Source of the DNA: Limonium bicolor
Lineage: Eukaryota > Streptophyta > Magnoliopsida > Caryophyllales > Plumbaginaceae
Direction of reading: 5' to 3'
Assembly: GCA_023374045.1 (NCBI GenBank)
Contig: CM041783.1
Coordinates: 125,179,503-125,243,502, forward strand
Length of the DNA stretch: 64,000 nt
The notes below the pieces were generated by a model that was not told the DNA's origin, made no database searches, and saw only the letters and a program-made list of their open reading frames with translations. The position numbers were made by a program, and so were the translations under genes. Shown piece by piece: positions 49,925 to 60,775 of this stretch; position 1 is the stretch's first letter; each line of letters begins with the position of its first letter.

Positions 49925-52068
49925 TGATAAGTGTCCAAATGAGCATGTTATTTAGGTGTATTTCATGTATAATATTAGCACTTTTCTTGCTCATTTCTCC
50001 ACTTCGGTTAGTTTTCCTCTAGTTTATGTTTTATTGTTTATCTCACAAAATTATTGGTTTAACATGAGGAAAACCAAGCTGGGAGTGAAGTAGATTAAGA
50101 GACAAACACATAGACGCAAACGGCTCAGAAAACGGACTTATAACGAAGAATGTAGAGCCGGTCAAACAGAGGCACGCGAGAGTCACGCGGTGGACTGTGC
50201 AACCGCCCCCTAAGTCGCGGACGTCACTAGAGCAACCGCCGGGCGGACGAGGCTGAGTCAACCGCCACTTAATGGGCGGTGAAGGAGGCGGACGAGGCAC
50301 AAGCAACCGCCTCGCGGTCAGGCTACCGCCTCGCGGTCAACATAGAGGCTACCGCCTCTTAACTCGCGGTCACCACTGAAGCAACCGCCTCGCGGTCACT
50401 ATAGAGGCTACCGTCTCTTAAGCTCGCGGACAACACAGCAGTTACCGCCACTTATTGGGCGGTACCAGCAGGCGGACACCAATATAACCGTGACTAATTA
50501 TCAGTCGCGACCAGTATCTTCTTCGCGCCGTCGTCGTCTGCAACTCGCCCGACTCGCCCGCAACTTATCCATCTACTCTGCACACGCTCTGTCCCCTGCA
50601 ATCAATGAAGGAAGCAATCAATGAAGCAATCAATGCTCTTCTTCATCTGCAATCAAACTCGTACGGATCCTAACCTCTATATAAACCCACCACCTTAACT
50701 GCATAATANNNNNNNNNNNNNNNNNNNNNNNNNNNNNNNNNNNNNNNNNNNNNNNNNNNNNNNNNNNNNNNNNNNNNNNNNNNNNNNNNNNNNNNNNNNN
50801 NNNNNNNNNNNNNNNNNNNNNNNNNNNNNNNNNNNNNNNNNNNNNNNNNNNNNNNNNNNNNNNNNNNNNNNNNNNNNNNNNNNNNNNNNNNNNNNNNNNN
50901 NNNNNNNNNNNNNNNNNNNNNNNNNNNNNNNNNNNNNNNNNNNNNNNNNNNNNNNNNNNNNNNNNNNNNNNNNNNNNNNNNNNNNNNNNNNNNNNNNNNN
51001 NNNNNNNNNNNNNNNNNNNNNNNNNNNNNNNNNNNNNNNNNNNNNNNNNNNNNNNNNNNNNNNNNNNNNNNNNNNNNNNNNNNNNNNNNNNNNNNNNNNN
51101 NNNNNNNNNNNNNNNNNNNNNNNNNNNNNNNNNNNNNNNNNNNNNNNNNNNNNNNNNNNNNNNNNNNNNNNNNNNNNNNNNNNNNNNNNNNNNNNNNNNN
51201 NNNNNNNNCACCACACGTACGCACGACGGGAGTCTGAAGAAACCATTCACCACACTCACCCATTCGCTTCCACTTTTATTTCCTCCCGTATCACCACATC
51301 ATTCCACACTCACACAGTAACAAAAGAAGTAGAAGAGCAACAGTGAGAGGAGAACAGACCAGTTCTTCCTCTGAATTAATGTCAAAATCTATCTGTGTAA
51401 TCTTCTTAACTCCGTTAATGTCTGAGTAATTTTCTTCTGTATCCTAGGATGGGGGTTTGATTTCTAATATTACGTAATTAATATTTATCACCTGTTTCTC
51501 TCATTTTAACTTGTTTTAATTCCTTTCAACTAATATTGCTAAATGTTTTGCGCGACAAACGACTACATTTATTTGGTAACTATCAACATATGATTTTGAG
51601 ATAGTCTAGGTACCACAAAGGAATTAATCTTGATATTTACACTCCGGACTGAGCAGGAAAATATTAAGGCTTTTATTAAGAGTTCGTAACTTACAATTAT
51701 TAACTCTAATAGGCAATAAATAATTGAGACAAGGTTTTAAGTATGTTTAAGTAATTTAGGAAAATTCCCCCGCTATCCTAGGATACATTTTTCCATCCAC
51801 ATCACTTAATTCACCTTTTTACTGTTTTTATTATTTCTGTATTAATTTAACAACAAATCAAGCTTGCCTCCGGCTAAACCCCTTTTTACAGTTTTTAAGT
51901 AACTACCAAGACTAGGGTAAATTGAACAATCTCCCTGTGGATACGACACTCGTTATACTACTACGACCGGGAATTGTTTGCAGCCCGACGTTTATAATTT
52001 GAGTTTTTAATTTCTTTCTCTTATGTAAATTACACCTGTTCTAAACCACTCAGAAATAACCTTCTGCA
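49925..52068 (+). repeat. 3' LTR of Athila-type element 2, holding an assembly gap
   Basis: It matches the 5' LTR closely, but with extra single bases in many homopolymers. The gap (50709-51208) falls in the CA/CG-rich run. Without the Ns it is 1,644 bp against 1,625 bp. Confidence 0.88.
50709..51208. other. Assembly gap, 500 N
   Basis: Exactly 500 N. The flanks, compared with the 5' LTR, leave essentially no sequence unaccounted for. The round length is a scaffolding placeholder. Confidence 0.95.
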
Positions 52069-52073
52069 GAGAT

Positions 52074-52681
52074 CGCTGATGGCAGCTGTTGGTTGGGGCG
52101 ATTCAGACTCCGACGATCCAGACACAGAGTCTAGCGGCCTGGTATGCCTCATGGCACACGACACAATGGAATCCATAATTCCAGACAATGAGGTAACTCG
52201 TTCTCACCTTGAAACAGACCCTTACCGTATTTCTCCTATGGGATTTATGACTTTAATTGCTAAAATTGTCTCCGAGAACAACTCCCTCAAACCAAGTCTT
52301 ACCAGCAAGATAACCGAGCTATCTGAGGAACTTGAAATCTCAAAAGGTCTTATGTATGCCCTAAGAGATGAAGCTGAGGAACACAAAACCATCTCTTGTT
52401 CTCTCAGGTTAGATCTACAAGAATCAAGGCGTCATGTTGATTCCCTTCAAAAGGAACTTCATGATACCTTAGAACGAACTCAATTTAGACAGGGTGACCA
52501 GGAAGAGTCTCTCACCCTGATCGACTCCCTCAAACAAGACCTCACCATCTTTACTGACAAGTGTTGTTCTCTTCAAAATGATCTTAATGCTTCTAAATCC
52601 AAAAACATATCCCTGAACACCACTATCAAAAACCTCACTCAAAGACTGAAAGAAAAGGAGCACGCTCTTTCCCTTAAGCCA
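52074..52681 (+). pseudogene. gag: Copia gag, middle part (coiled coil)
   Basis: It resumes the gag interrupted at 43841. The open frame from 52079 carries an acidic segment (DSDSDDPDTES), GLVCLMA, and then a long leucine- and glutamate-rich helix with heptad spacing (about 52270-52670), typical of the extended gag of Sireviruses. It ends in frame at the CACTA insertion, whose CCA duplication is a whole codon. Confidence 0.8.
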
Positions 52682-53868
52682 CACTAGTGGAAAAAATGTT
52701 TTAAACCACGGTTATTTTGCTTATATACCACGGTTAGGAATCGTGGTTTATGCTCCCGTCGCATATAGAAAATTGTCTATATACCACGGTTATCAACTGT
52801 GGTATAAAAGTAGACTATATACCACGGTTCTCTCCTTAACCGTTGTTTAAACGACGGTTAAGGAGAGAACCGTGGTATAAAGCCCTTTTATATGACGGTT
52901 AAAGGTCAAAACCATGGTTTATTATCTATAAAATCAACGAATAAACCACGGTTATACATATAACCGTGGTTTATAGTCTATGAAATTTTTTCAAAATCGC
53001 CGGCGATTCAGAAGCGCCGCTTCGCAGATATCAAACATAGCACAGAAGAGAATGAGAGGCTAGAACATGTGTGTTCCTTGTTTGCGATTTATGGTTGCAA
53101 AATAATGAGTGAAGAATGGCGTAGTATGTTCCTTGTTCGCGGTGGGTTGCAAAATTACCGTGAAGTTGAAGAGAATGAAGGTCGCCGGTTATGTTGCGAA
53201 AATTACAGTGAGAATGAGTGAGTGAGGACGAGCATGTTCCTTGTTCGCAAGTGTAAGCTGCAAAAATTACCGAAAAACAAGAGAATGAGTGAGGACGAGC
53301 ATGTTCCTTGTTCGCGGTTTAGGATTGCAAAAATTACCGTGAGCTAGTTGAAGAGAATGAAGAATAGTTGCAGAGCATGTTCGTCGGTTTGGGTTCCAAA
53401 ATTATCGTGAGGTTGAAGAGAATGAAGAAGAGTTGCAGAGCTCATCGGTTTGGGTTCCAAAATTACTGTGAAGAGAATGAAGAAGAAGAGTGCGTCGACA
53501 TATATGAGAATAGAGAGAAAGCGCCGCGTTAAATTTCGGCCGAAAATTAAAATTCCCGCCTAGATTATATACCACGATTGATAAAAAAACCGTGGTTTAA
53601 TATAGCAAGATGTGCAATATAAATGACGGTTGCCTAGGAACCGTGGTATATAGGTACCTTATATACGACGGTTCTTGAAGAACCGTGGTATATTCACTCC
53701 GGCATGTACTATATACCACGGTTCCCCTGAAAACCGTGGTATATAACGCTCTGGAATGCACCTTAAATGATGGTTTCTATTAAAACTGTGGTTTATAAAC
53801 TTTAAACCATGGTTTTCCACTTAACCGTGGTTTAAACGCCGTCATTAAAAACATTTTTTCTACTAGTG
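52682..53868. mobile_element. Non-autonomous CACTA (CMC) DNA transposon
   Basis: The ends are CACTAGTGGAAAAAATGTTT and its inverse (near-perfect, ending CTACTAGTG at 53868), with the 3-bp duplication CCA (52679-52681 and 53869-53871). The subterminal zones (52700-52970 and 53565-53840) hold many ACCACGGTT motifs in both orientations, the kind of sites that CACTA transposition proteins bind. The middle (about 53040-53480) is a diverged tandem repeat with ATGTTCCTTGTTCGC every 60-80 bp. There is no transposase, so it moves only with help in trans. Confidence 0.92.
52818..52879. repeat. 62-bp near-perfect palindrome in the CACTA element
   Basis: The arms are 52818-52843 and 52854-52879 (26 bp each, identical when reversed). 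The centre TGTTTAAACG is itself palindromic except for its outer T/G pair. The arms contain ACCACGGTT and TTAACCGT. Confidence 0.93.
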
Positions 53869-53871
53869 CCA

Positions 53872-54351
53872 GTCAAGTTTATCAAACAAGTCACCTCCTC
53901 CGAACTACCTGAGTGGGCCAACTCCAAAATCAAAGAAATTAGCCAAGATCTAGATGCTCTTCGCTCTAAGGTAGAACAACTCTCTCACCAGATTGTGAAT
54001 CTACAATCCGGAGTTCGATCCACTCAATCCACGCCCAAGTGGCACAAAGGTAAGTTCGACATTCCAAAGAATATGTCCAAATCCGACAACAGAGCCAAAC
54101 GATATCAAGAAAAAGAAAAATTCGACTCCTGGTGGAAAGGACAACAGAAATACGTCAATCTTCCACCAACCAAAATTTGTGGCTACTACGGGAGTCTTGG
54201 ACATCGAGACAGTGCATGTGATAAATTGAATAGAGATCTCTCGTTTAATGTCAAACGTGTTAAATTGATACTTGAAGCACGAGAAAAATTGAAAAAGTCT
54301 GGCTCGAAAAGGGAACCCAAGTACATCTGGGTTCCCAAATCTAACAAATGA
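53872..54351 (+). pseudogene. gag: Copia gag, 3' part with zinc knuckle
   Basis: In frame with the piece before the CACTA element. It contains a coiled segment (LRSKVEQLSHQIVNLQ), a basic stretch and a zinc-knuckle-like CGYYGSLGHRDSAC in which the second cysteine is Tyr. It ends TGA at 54349. A TAG follows at 54364, and the pol frame continues in the same register, so gag and pol are one frame split by two stops. Confidence 0.8.
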
Positions 54352-54366
54352 TCTGTTCTTTTGTAG

Positions 54367-57300
54367 GTGAAGGCGAATGGAGACAGCTGGTACTTGGACA
54401 GTGGATGCTCTCGTCACATGACTGGAGATCCAAATCAATTCAATTCTCTTTCATCCTACCAAGGAGGTAAGGTTACTTTTGGAAACAACAACCAGGGTGA
54501 AATCATGGGAGTTGGATCCGTAGGTAACCCCTCAAAATTTAAAATTGATGGAGTCCATCTGGTCACTGGACTCCAACACAGTTTACTAAGTATTTCTCAA
54601 ATTTGTGATAGATTCAATTTGGTACTTTTCTCCTCTTCGGATTGTAAGGTTTATGATGAGCGTACAGGTTCATTAAAAGCTGTGGGACGTAGAGAAGGAA
54701 ATCTCTACAAAATGTGCTTAAACTCCATTAATCCAGACGATCAAGTCTGTCTCAACGTGCATTCCAAAAACTCACTGTTGTGGCACTCCAGACTTGGTCA
54801 CGCAAATCATAGGCTGTTGAACAAACTCAAAAGCAAGGACTTGGTGATTGGTTTACCCGACACAACCTTTGATACAGACTCTGTCTGTGAAGCATGTGTA
54901 AAAGGTAAACACACCCGGTCCTCCTTCAAAAGTAAGCCTACTCTCTCTACTAGCTCTCCGCTAGAACTACTACACATGGATCTTGTTGGTCCCACGCGTA
55001 CACAAAGCAGAAGTGGTAAGAGGTACATCCTGGTCATAGTCGATGACTATTCCAGGTGGACCTGGGTCATTTTTTTATCTACTAAGGATGAAACTTTTAC
55101 GGAGTTCGTCAAACTCCATGAAATGCTTGTCAACAAATTTTCATTTACTCTAAAAACCTTGAGAACGGACCAGAGTACTGAATTTTGCAACAAGTCGTTT
55201 GATGTGTTTTGCAGGGACAACGGAGTTGATCACCAAATATCATCCGCACGTACTCCAGAACAAAACGGTGTAGTTTAACGCAAGAATAGAACTTTGGTAG
55301 AAATGGCTCGCACCATGCTCATTGACAGTCAACTCACTCCATCTTACTGGGCAAAAGCTGTTAACACAGCATGCTATGTGTTAAACCGTGCGTTGATTCA
55401 TCCATTCCTTCACAAGACACCCTATGAACTACTCCGTCAACGTAAACCAAGTCTTATACATCTCAGGCGTTTCGGATGTAAGTGCTTTATCCACAATAAT
55501 GGTAAGGACAACTTGGGTAAGTTCTCTCATAAAAGTGATGAAGGCATCTTTCTTGGCTATTCTTCTAAAAGCAAAGCTTATCGCGTTATCAATCTGAGAA
55601 CTCAATGTTTAGAAGAGAGTCCACATGTCAAGTTCGATGAGTCCCACAATGTTGGCTCATCTTCTGATCAACTTGACTTTGCCCCTGATGATTTTCTCAC
55701 CGATCCACACTTCATCACTGTACCAACAGGAAGACTCCCTAATTCCCAATCCATCACTCCTCATGATTCTCCAGCAAACAAAAACAATACATCAGAATCT
55801 ACTGACTCTGACCATAACCCGGAGACACCCTTACCACAAAACTTGACTTTTGACTCCTCTGATAGAGACACACCCCCTCCTGCTTCACGTCGACAGTTCC
55901 AGCAAAAATCAGCTCACCCTCCTGAAAACATCATTACAGACCCAAACTCCGTTGTTCGAACACGCCTACAAGCTATGCAAAACCTCTGTGCCATTGGTGC
56001 TTTTCTGTCTAGCACTGAACCAAGAAACGTCAAAGAACCACTCCTTGATAGTGATTGGGTTACTGCTATGCAGGAGGAACTCAATTCTCTCTAGCGACAT
56101 GTTGTCTGGGAGTTAGTTCCTCGCCCCACGCATCAACAAACAATTGGTACACGTTGGGTCTTTCGTAATAAACTTGATGATGCAGGACAAGTTTTCAGGA
56201 ATAAAGCTCGATTGGTCATTCAGGGCTACAATCAAGAAGAAGGGATTGATTATGATGAAACCTTCGCTCCCGTAGCTCGTCTTGAAGCAATTTGCATGCT
56301 AATTGCGTTTGCTGCTTTCAAAGGTTTCCAATTATATCAAATGGATGTTAAGACAACCTTCTTCCATGGCTACATTGATAGAGAGGTCTACGTCGAGCAA
56401 CCACCAGGGTTCACAGACTCCGTCCATCCCGACTACGTCTACAAACTGTGTAAGGCCCTTTACGGACTGAAACAGGCTCCACGTGCCTGGTATGAAAGAC
56501 TGTCTACATATCTATTGCAAAATGGTTTCTCTCGAGGTAACATAGATAAAACGCTCTTCATTCTACACTCATCACATGACTTACTTCTAGTACAGATCTA
56601 TGTTGATGATATCATGTATGGCTCTACAAGTAACACCCTCTGTGACCATTTTGCTAACTTTATGAAGCAAGAGTTTTCCATGAATGAGTTAGGTGAGCTC
56701 AAGTTCTTCTTAGGATTACAAATTCAACAGGAAAGGGAAGGGATCAAGATCCATCAACAGAAGTACATCAAGGAACTCCTTGATAAGTACAACCTAAAAA
56801 ATGCCAAGAGTATGTCCACACCAAGCTGTACATCTGCCAAACTGCATCCCGATGATGACGGAGTCGGCGTCAATGCCACCGAATATAGAGGAATGATAGG
56901 GTCCCTCTTGTACCTGACTGCCAGTCACCTAGACATTCTTCACGCAGTCTGCCTTTGTGCTCGCTTCCAAGCAGCACCAAAACAGTCTCACCTCAAAGCA
57001 GTCAAGCGTATCTTCCGCTATCTTAAAGGTACAAGTACACTCTATCTATGGTATCCATGATCTCCTACTTTTACTTTATCTTGATATAGTGACTCTGATT
57101 GGGATGGTTCTCTCCAAGATCGAAAGAGTACTTCAGGTAATGCACAGTTCTTGGGTCTTTCCCTTGTTTCATGGTCCTTCAAAAAACAAAATTCTGTAGC
57201 ACTCTCTACAGTAGAGGCAGAGTATGTTTCTGCTGCAGCCTGTTGCTCCCTACTCCTTTGGATGAAACAACAACTTCCAGACTATCATGTCACCCAAGAA

Positions 57301-57543
57301 CAGATCCCAATCTTTTGTGACAATAAAAGCACAATCAAAATATCAGAAAACCCAGTCCAACACTCAAGAACCAAACACATCGAAATTCACTTTCACTTCT
57401 TGAAAGACTGTGTCGAGAAAAAGCTTATCCAACTTGACTTTGTGCCCACAGAAGATCAACTTGCAGATATTTTTACTAAACCCTTGTCTACAGCAAGATT
57501 CGAAGCACTGCGATCAGCAATCGGATTGACTCCGTCTACCTAG
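54367..57543 (+). pseudogene. pol: Copia pol: protease, integrase, reverse transcriptase, RNase H
   Basis: One frame over 3.2 kb with no frameshift. It has a protease with WYLDSGCSRHMTG (catalytic Asp near 54397) and integrase with an H-H-C-C finger (HSRLGHANH ... CEACVKGKH, 54780-54915) and catalytic Asp residues in MDLVGPT (54970) and RTDQSTEF (55165). Reverse transcriptase follows (about 56110-56900), with [10 protein letters not shown] and the YVDD box at 56599-56610. RNase H has YSDSDWDG (57088), AEYVSAA (57220) and FCDNKS. In-frame stops are TAA 55276, TAG 56092, TGA 57058 and TGA 57082; a TAG ends pol at 57541. The enzymes would copy and integrate the element; this copy is dead only by point changes. 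Confidence 0.9.
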
Positions 57544-57867
57544 ACGGTCGCATCTCTTTGCCCCTACCGCAATCTTCAGCAGGTACTCCCTCATGTCCCA
57601 TACAGTCTGTCTTTGTTTGCACTTGAATCAGTGAAATGCTTTTTATTACTTAGCACGCCTATTACTCTAGCGCTACCATCCACGTCATCTTTCCGAACCC
57701 AACCCGCCTAAATGATCTCCCTTAATCTCGCCCTACCCTGACGTCGCCGCATTTATCTCACCTGACACACGCCATCTCTGCAACGTCCAGCCTTTATATC
57801 TATCACCCGTCCACTCCATCTCTCTCACTTACACTCCCTTTACACCCAAGCATCCTTCAATTTCCAA
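57544..57867 (+). other. Spacer between pol and third ORF
   Basis: The pol frame stays open about 55 codons past its TAG and then meets TAA near 57712. The bases after the TAG (ACGGTC) do not fit the read-through context known from SIRE1 (TAG CAR YYA). Confidence 0.5.
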
Positions 57868-59494
57868 ATGGCCGGCATCAACTTCAACGGAATCAACATC
57901 CCAGCCGACATTTTCGCCGATCCCATTCGCCTTCAGGTGTACCTCCAATCGATGGCAAACCCTAATCCATCTCCACTCACCACCACCACCACTCACTCTC
58001 CCACTAAAACCTCCGCCACTTCGTCTCCCACACACTCCTCCACACCACCACCTCAAACCCACGACCCATCCACTCATCAAACACCGCCATCCGCTGCAAA
58101 AACAGATATTCTTGAAACGGATATTGAGGATGCCACCCCAATCCAAACCCTGCCACCATCCCCAACACCACAAGCCAATATCCCTCCTACCGAAAACCCT
58201 CCTACCGATCAACCGCAAGAACCCACCATCAAATCCCCTACACCAACCCCACCCGCATCTCCCGCAAAATCCGCAACACCACCACAACAACCTCAACCCA
58301 AAACCCACAAGAGAAAAGCCCAAACCTCCACTCGCCCCACAGCCAAAAGAATCCTTCGTTCTTCTGTCAAGGCGCACCCTGTCTCCTCTGGTTCCGGTGA
58401 ATCGTCTCCAGTCCAAGAACTGCCAACGGCCAGTCATGATGCCTCTACTGGTGCCACCTCCGCCAAAGATCAGAAACCTCCGAAGCCACACCGAAGATGT
58501 GCGAAGATCGACCCATTAAACCAACGCTACATGCTTGGGGACCCTGCCTCAGAACGAAATATCGTCAGGGGTAAGTTCCTTGATTTTTCATGGGCTCAAT
58601 CTTCAAACTTAGGGGAGTTAGTGACCATGCTGGAGGTTCAGGGGTGGAAACACCTCTTCTGAGAGATTACAGAGTGGTATCCCCTAGAGTCTGTCGACTT
58701 CTTTCATAATCTGGTTATTAGAAATGGTGCTGCACAGTCTTTTGTTAATTCCACCCCCCATCTTCTTCAATCTTGAAAAATTGTCCCAAATCCTTGGAGT
58801 CTCTGCTACTGGCTTGTCATTTTATGAGAAAGGAATCCTACCTGAGATCCCCGGGGTTCCACAAAACAAAATCTATCGCTTTTTCTCCTCCAAGAAAAAG
58901 ATTGGCTCCCCCATACCCCGTGGCGATCTCTCCATCTTACATCAACTCCTCCACATTCTAGTCATAAAAAACATTGTCCCAAGGAAAGAAGGTAATCTCA
59001 TGGTCAACTGCTTGGACCTCACCATAATGTACTGCATAATCAATCGTCACTCTATCAATCCGGCCCACATCATTCTCCATCACTTAGCCCAGTTGGTCGA
59101 CACCCCGAAACACTCCCTGGGGTATGTGTTCTGGCTGCCTCGAATTCAAAAATTCTTTCAGGTACCCCTGGCGACTTCGACGCCAGAGTCCATCGACGAG
59201 GCAGACACCATCAACCTGCGGTATCTGAATCGGCTGACTTCTATCGACAAAGAAAAGCTGCTGCCCCCACCATCTACTCCTACGACGGCAGGCACATCCA
59301 CTTCTCACGAGGCAGTCCCTCAAGCTTCACTCCTACCCCTTCTGGAGAAAGTGGAGAGACTCCTTACACACGCAGCCGAGCTGATTCAGGGCCAAACGCG
59401 GATGATGGACCGACTTGCTGGGATAGAGACGACAGTGGCAGCCTTGCAAGAACAACTCCTTGACATCCAATCCACCTTACCCCCAAACCCTTAG
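57868..59494 (+). pseudogene. Third ORF after copia pol (envelope position), proline-rich plus coiled coil
   Basis: The ATG at 57868 opens MAGINFNGINI. The first 170 codons are rich in Pro, Thr and Ser, followed by basic residues (KRILRSSVKA). From about 58560 a globular part resembles the domain called 'putative plant transposon protein', with DLSILHQLLHILVIKNIVPR and the helix after it. The C-terminus (about 59325-59480) is a coiled coil (LLEKVERLLTHAAELIQ). A TGA at 58660 and a frameshift near 58740 break it. It sits in the same register as pol. Sireviruses such as SIRE1 carry an envelope-like ORF here with proline-rich and coiled-coil parts. I see no clear membrane segment or signal peptide, so an envelope role is unproven. 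Confidence 0.7.
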
Positions 59495-59951
59495 AATGAC
59501 ATGTGTGTGTGGTGTTAGGACTTAGGTTGTTTTTAAGTTCTAAACACTTTTTGCTGGTTTTTTGTGTGACTACTTTGACTGACTTTGTGATACTGTGGGC
59601 TTCCCTCTGATGAAAGCAAAAGGGGGAAGCGGTGAATCCCGTCTGGTGTACGGGTTATTCTGCTGCTGTTTTAAAATGCTTTTGGATTTGCGCTGCTGGA
59701 CCACGTGGTCTAGTGATTTAACTGCTTTATATACTATCCTGCCTATTACACTGCTTATTTATCGTTTGCTTGCCTGGAGTCTCTCTTCGATCAAGGGGGA
59801 ACCTAAATGGAGTCTTTGAACTCAGTTGCTACTGCTGCTATTAAGGGGGAACTTTGACAGGGTCGGTTCCCCTAGTCCTTGTGTTTTTATTTCAGGATTG
59901 ACTCCATCGGGATTCACGAAGGTTTGCTATCATCAGCAACAAGGGGGAAAC
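59495..59951 (+). other. 3' untranslated region with four polypurine tracts
   Basis: AAGGGGGAA-type tracts lie at about 59628-59639, 59793-59802, 59843-59852 and 59940-59950, the last touching the 3' LTR. Repeated polypurine tracts are a Sirevirus trait. A perfect 12-bp palindrome GACCACGTGGTC (59699-59710) holds a G-box core CACGTG. Confidence 0.8.
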
Positions 59952-60770
59952 TGTTGGGACATCAGAGTGTTGTAGACATAGTCTTTCACCGCGACAGAGT
60001 CAATCACCACTTAACAGACACAAAGAGTAAGCCTCTTCAATAGAGTCCACGCAACATAGAAGACTTCATAGACTCTCTTGTGCTGTTGCGGAAAATAAGG
60101 AGTCAACTCGGAATACCTTAAGCGCCACAACGGTCATGAAGTTCTCCCTCAACATCCGAAGATCGCGGCCCAAGTAAAGAGACCACTCAAAGCTGTTGGA
60201 AGTTGTCCACTAAGTTAGTTCCGGTATTTTCGGAACTAACTCTTTCGACCTACCGTTGTACTTAAAGTATAAATAAGCTGTGTAATAGTCAGTTTCTGGT
60301 GTGCTTTCATTGAGGATTATTTCAGAGCTTAGAGAGAGAAAGAGAATCGCTTTGTAAGCCAGAAAGAGAGAGAGAATACGTACCAAATTAGTTAGTGCTC
60401 TTAGATAGACTCTGCCTAGGAAGATCCTAGTTTCACTACGCTTACCATTGATCTGATTAGAAAGTGTGTTGGGTGAGTGAGTGAAAACCGCTAAGTAGAT
60501 CCCTTCTACTTAGTGGACATTTGTAAGTTGTTTTATTTGACCAGGAAATGAAATAACTTATTTGTGTATCTTGCTGAGTTTCACAGAGTCTTTCTCCCCT
60601 TTCATCGCTTCGCTTCAATTACCACAAAAGTCTTCCGCGCCATTAGTTTAATCATTTAGATTGAGTGCCTCTACATCACAAAGTGTTTCTTACTTACGAA
60701 GGTCGATTGAGTCAAACCAACTCTTAGACTCACACCTTTGGTTGGTTTGAGTTAGCCACCCGATCCTACA
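59952..60770 (+). repeat. 3' LTR of the copia element
   Basis: 819 bp, TGTTGGGACA to CGATCCTACA, then GCGTA. TATAAATA is at 60268-60275. Confidence 0.9.
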
Positions 60771-60775
60771 GCGTA

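Larger units (their letters stand above)
43841..52068 (+). mobile_element. Athila-lineage Ty3/gypsy element 2, gag-protease only
   Basis: LTRs at 43841-45465 and 49925-52068 (the latter with a 500-N gap) start TGATAAGTGTCC and end CTTCTGCA. The exact duplication GAGAT flanks the element (43836-43840 and 52069-52073). The primer site TGGCGCCGTTGCCGGGGA (45469-45486) is the Athila tRNA-Asp site. As in element 1, gag and protease are the only coding parts and pol enzymes are absent. LTR sequence and array motif differ from element 1, so this is a different family with the same reduced layout. Confidence 0.9.
41995..60770 (+). mobile_element. Sirevirus-like Ty1/copia retrotransposon, nested by two elements
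   Basis: LTRs at 41995-42800 and 59952-60770 start TGTTGGGACATC. The TSD is GCGTA. The primer site TGGTATCAGA (42803) fits initiator tRNA-Met. Domain order is gag, protease, integrase, reverse transcriptase, RNase H, the copia order. A long gag with coiled coil, a third ORF after pol and four AAGGGGGAA polypurine tracts before the 3' LTR point to the Sirevirus lineage. An Athila-type element (43841-52068) and a CACTA element (52682-53868) interrupt gag. Without them the element is about 9.35 kb, a usual Sirevirus size. Confidence 0.88.

Noticed and set aside
50630..51263. Long minus-strand open frames
   Set aside because: Most of their length is the run of N. They are artefacts of the gap.
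57829..58491. 220-codon minus-strand frame rich in Gly and Trp
   Set aside because: It is the complement of the proline- and threonine-rich part of the copia third ORF.
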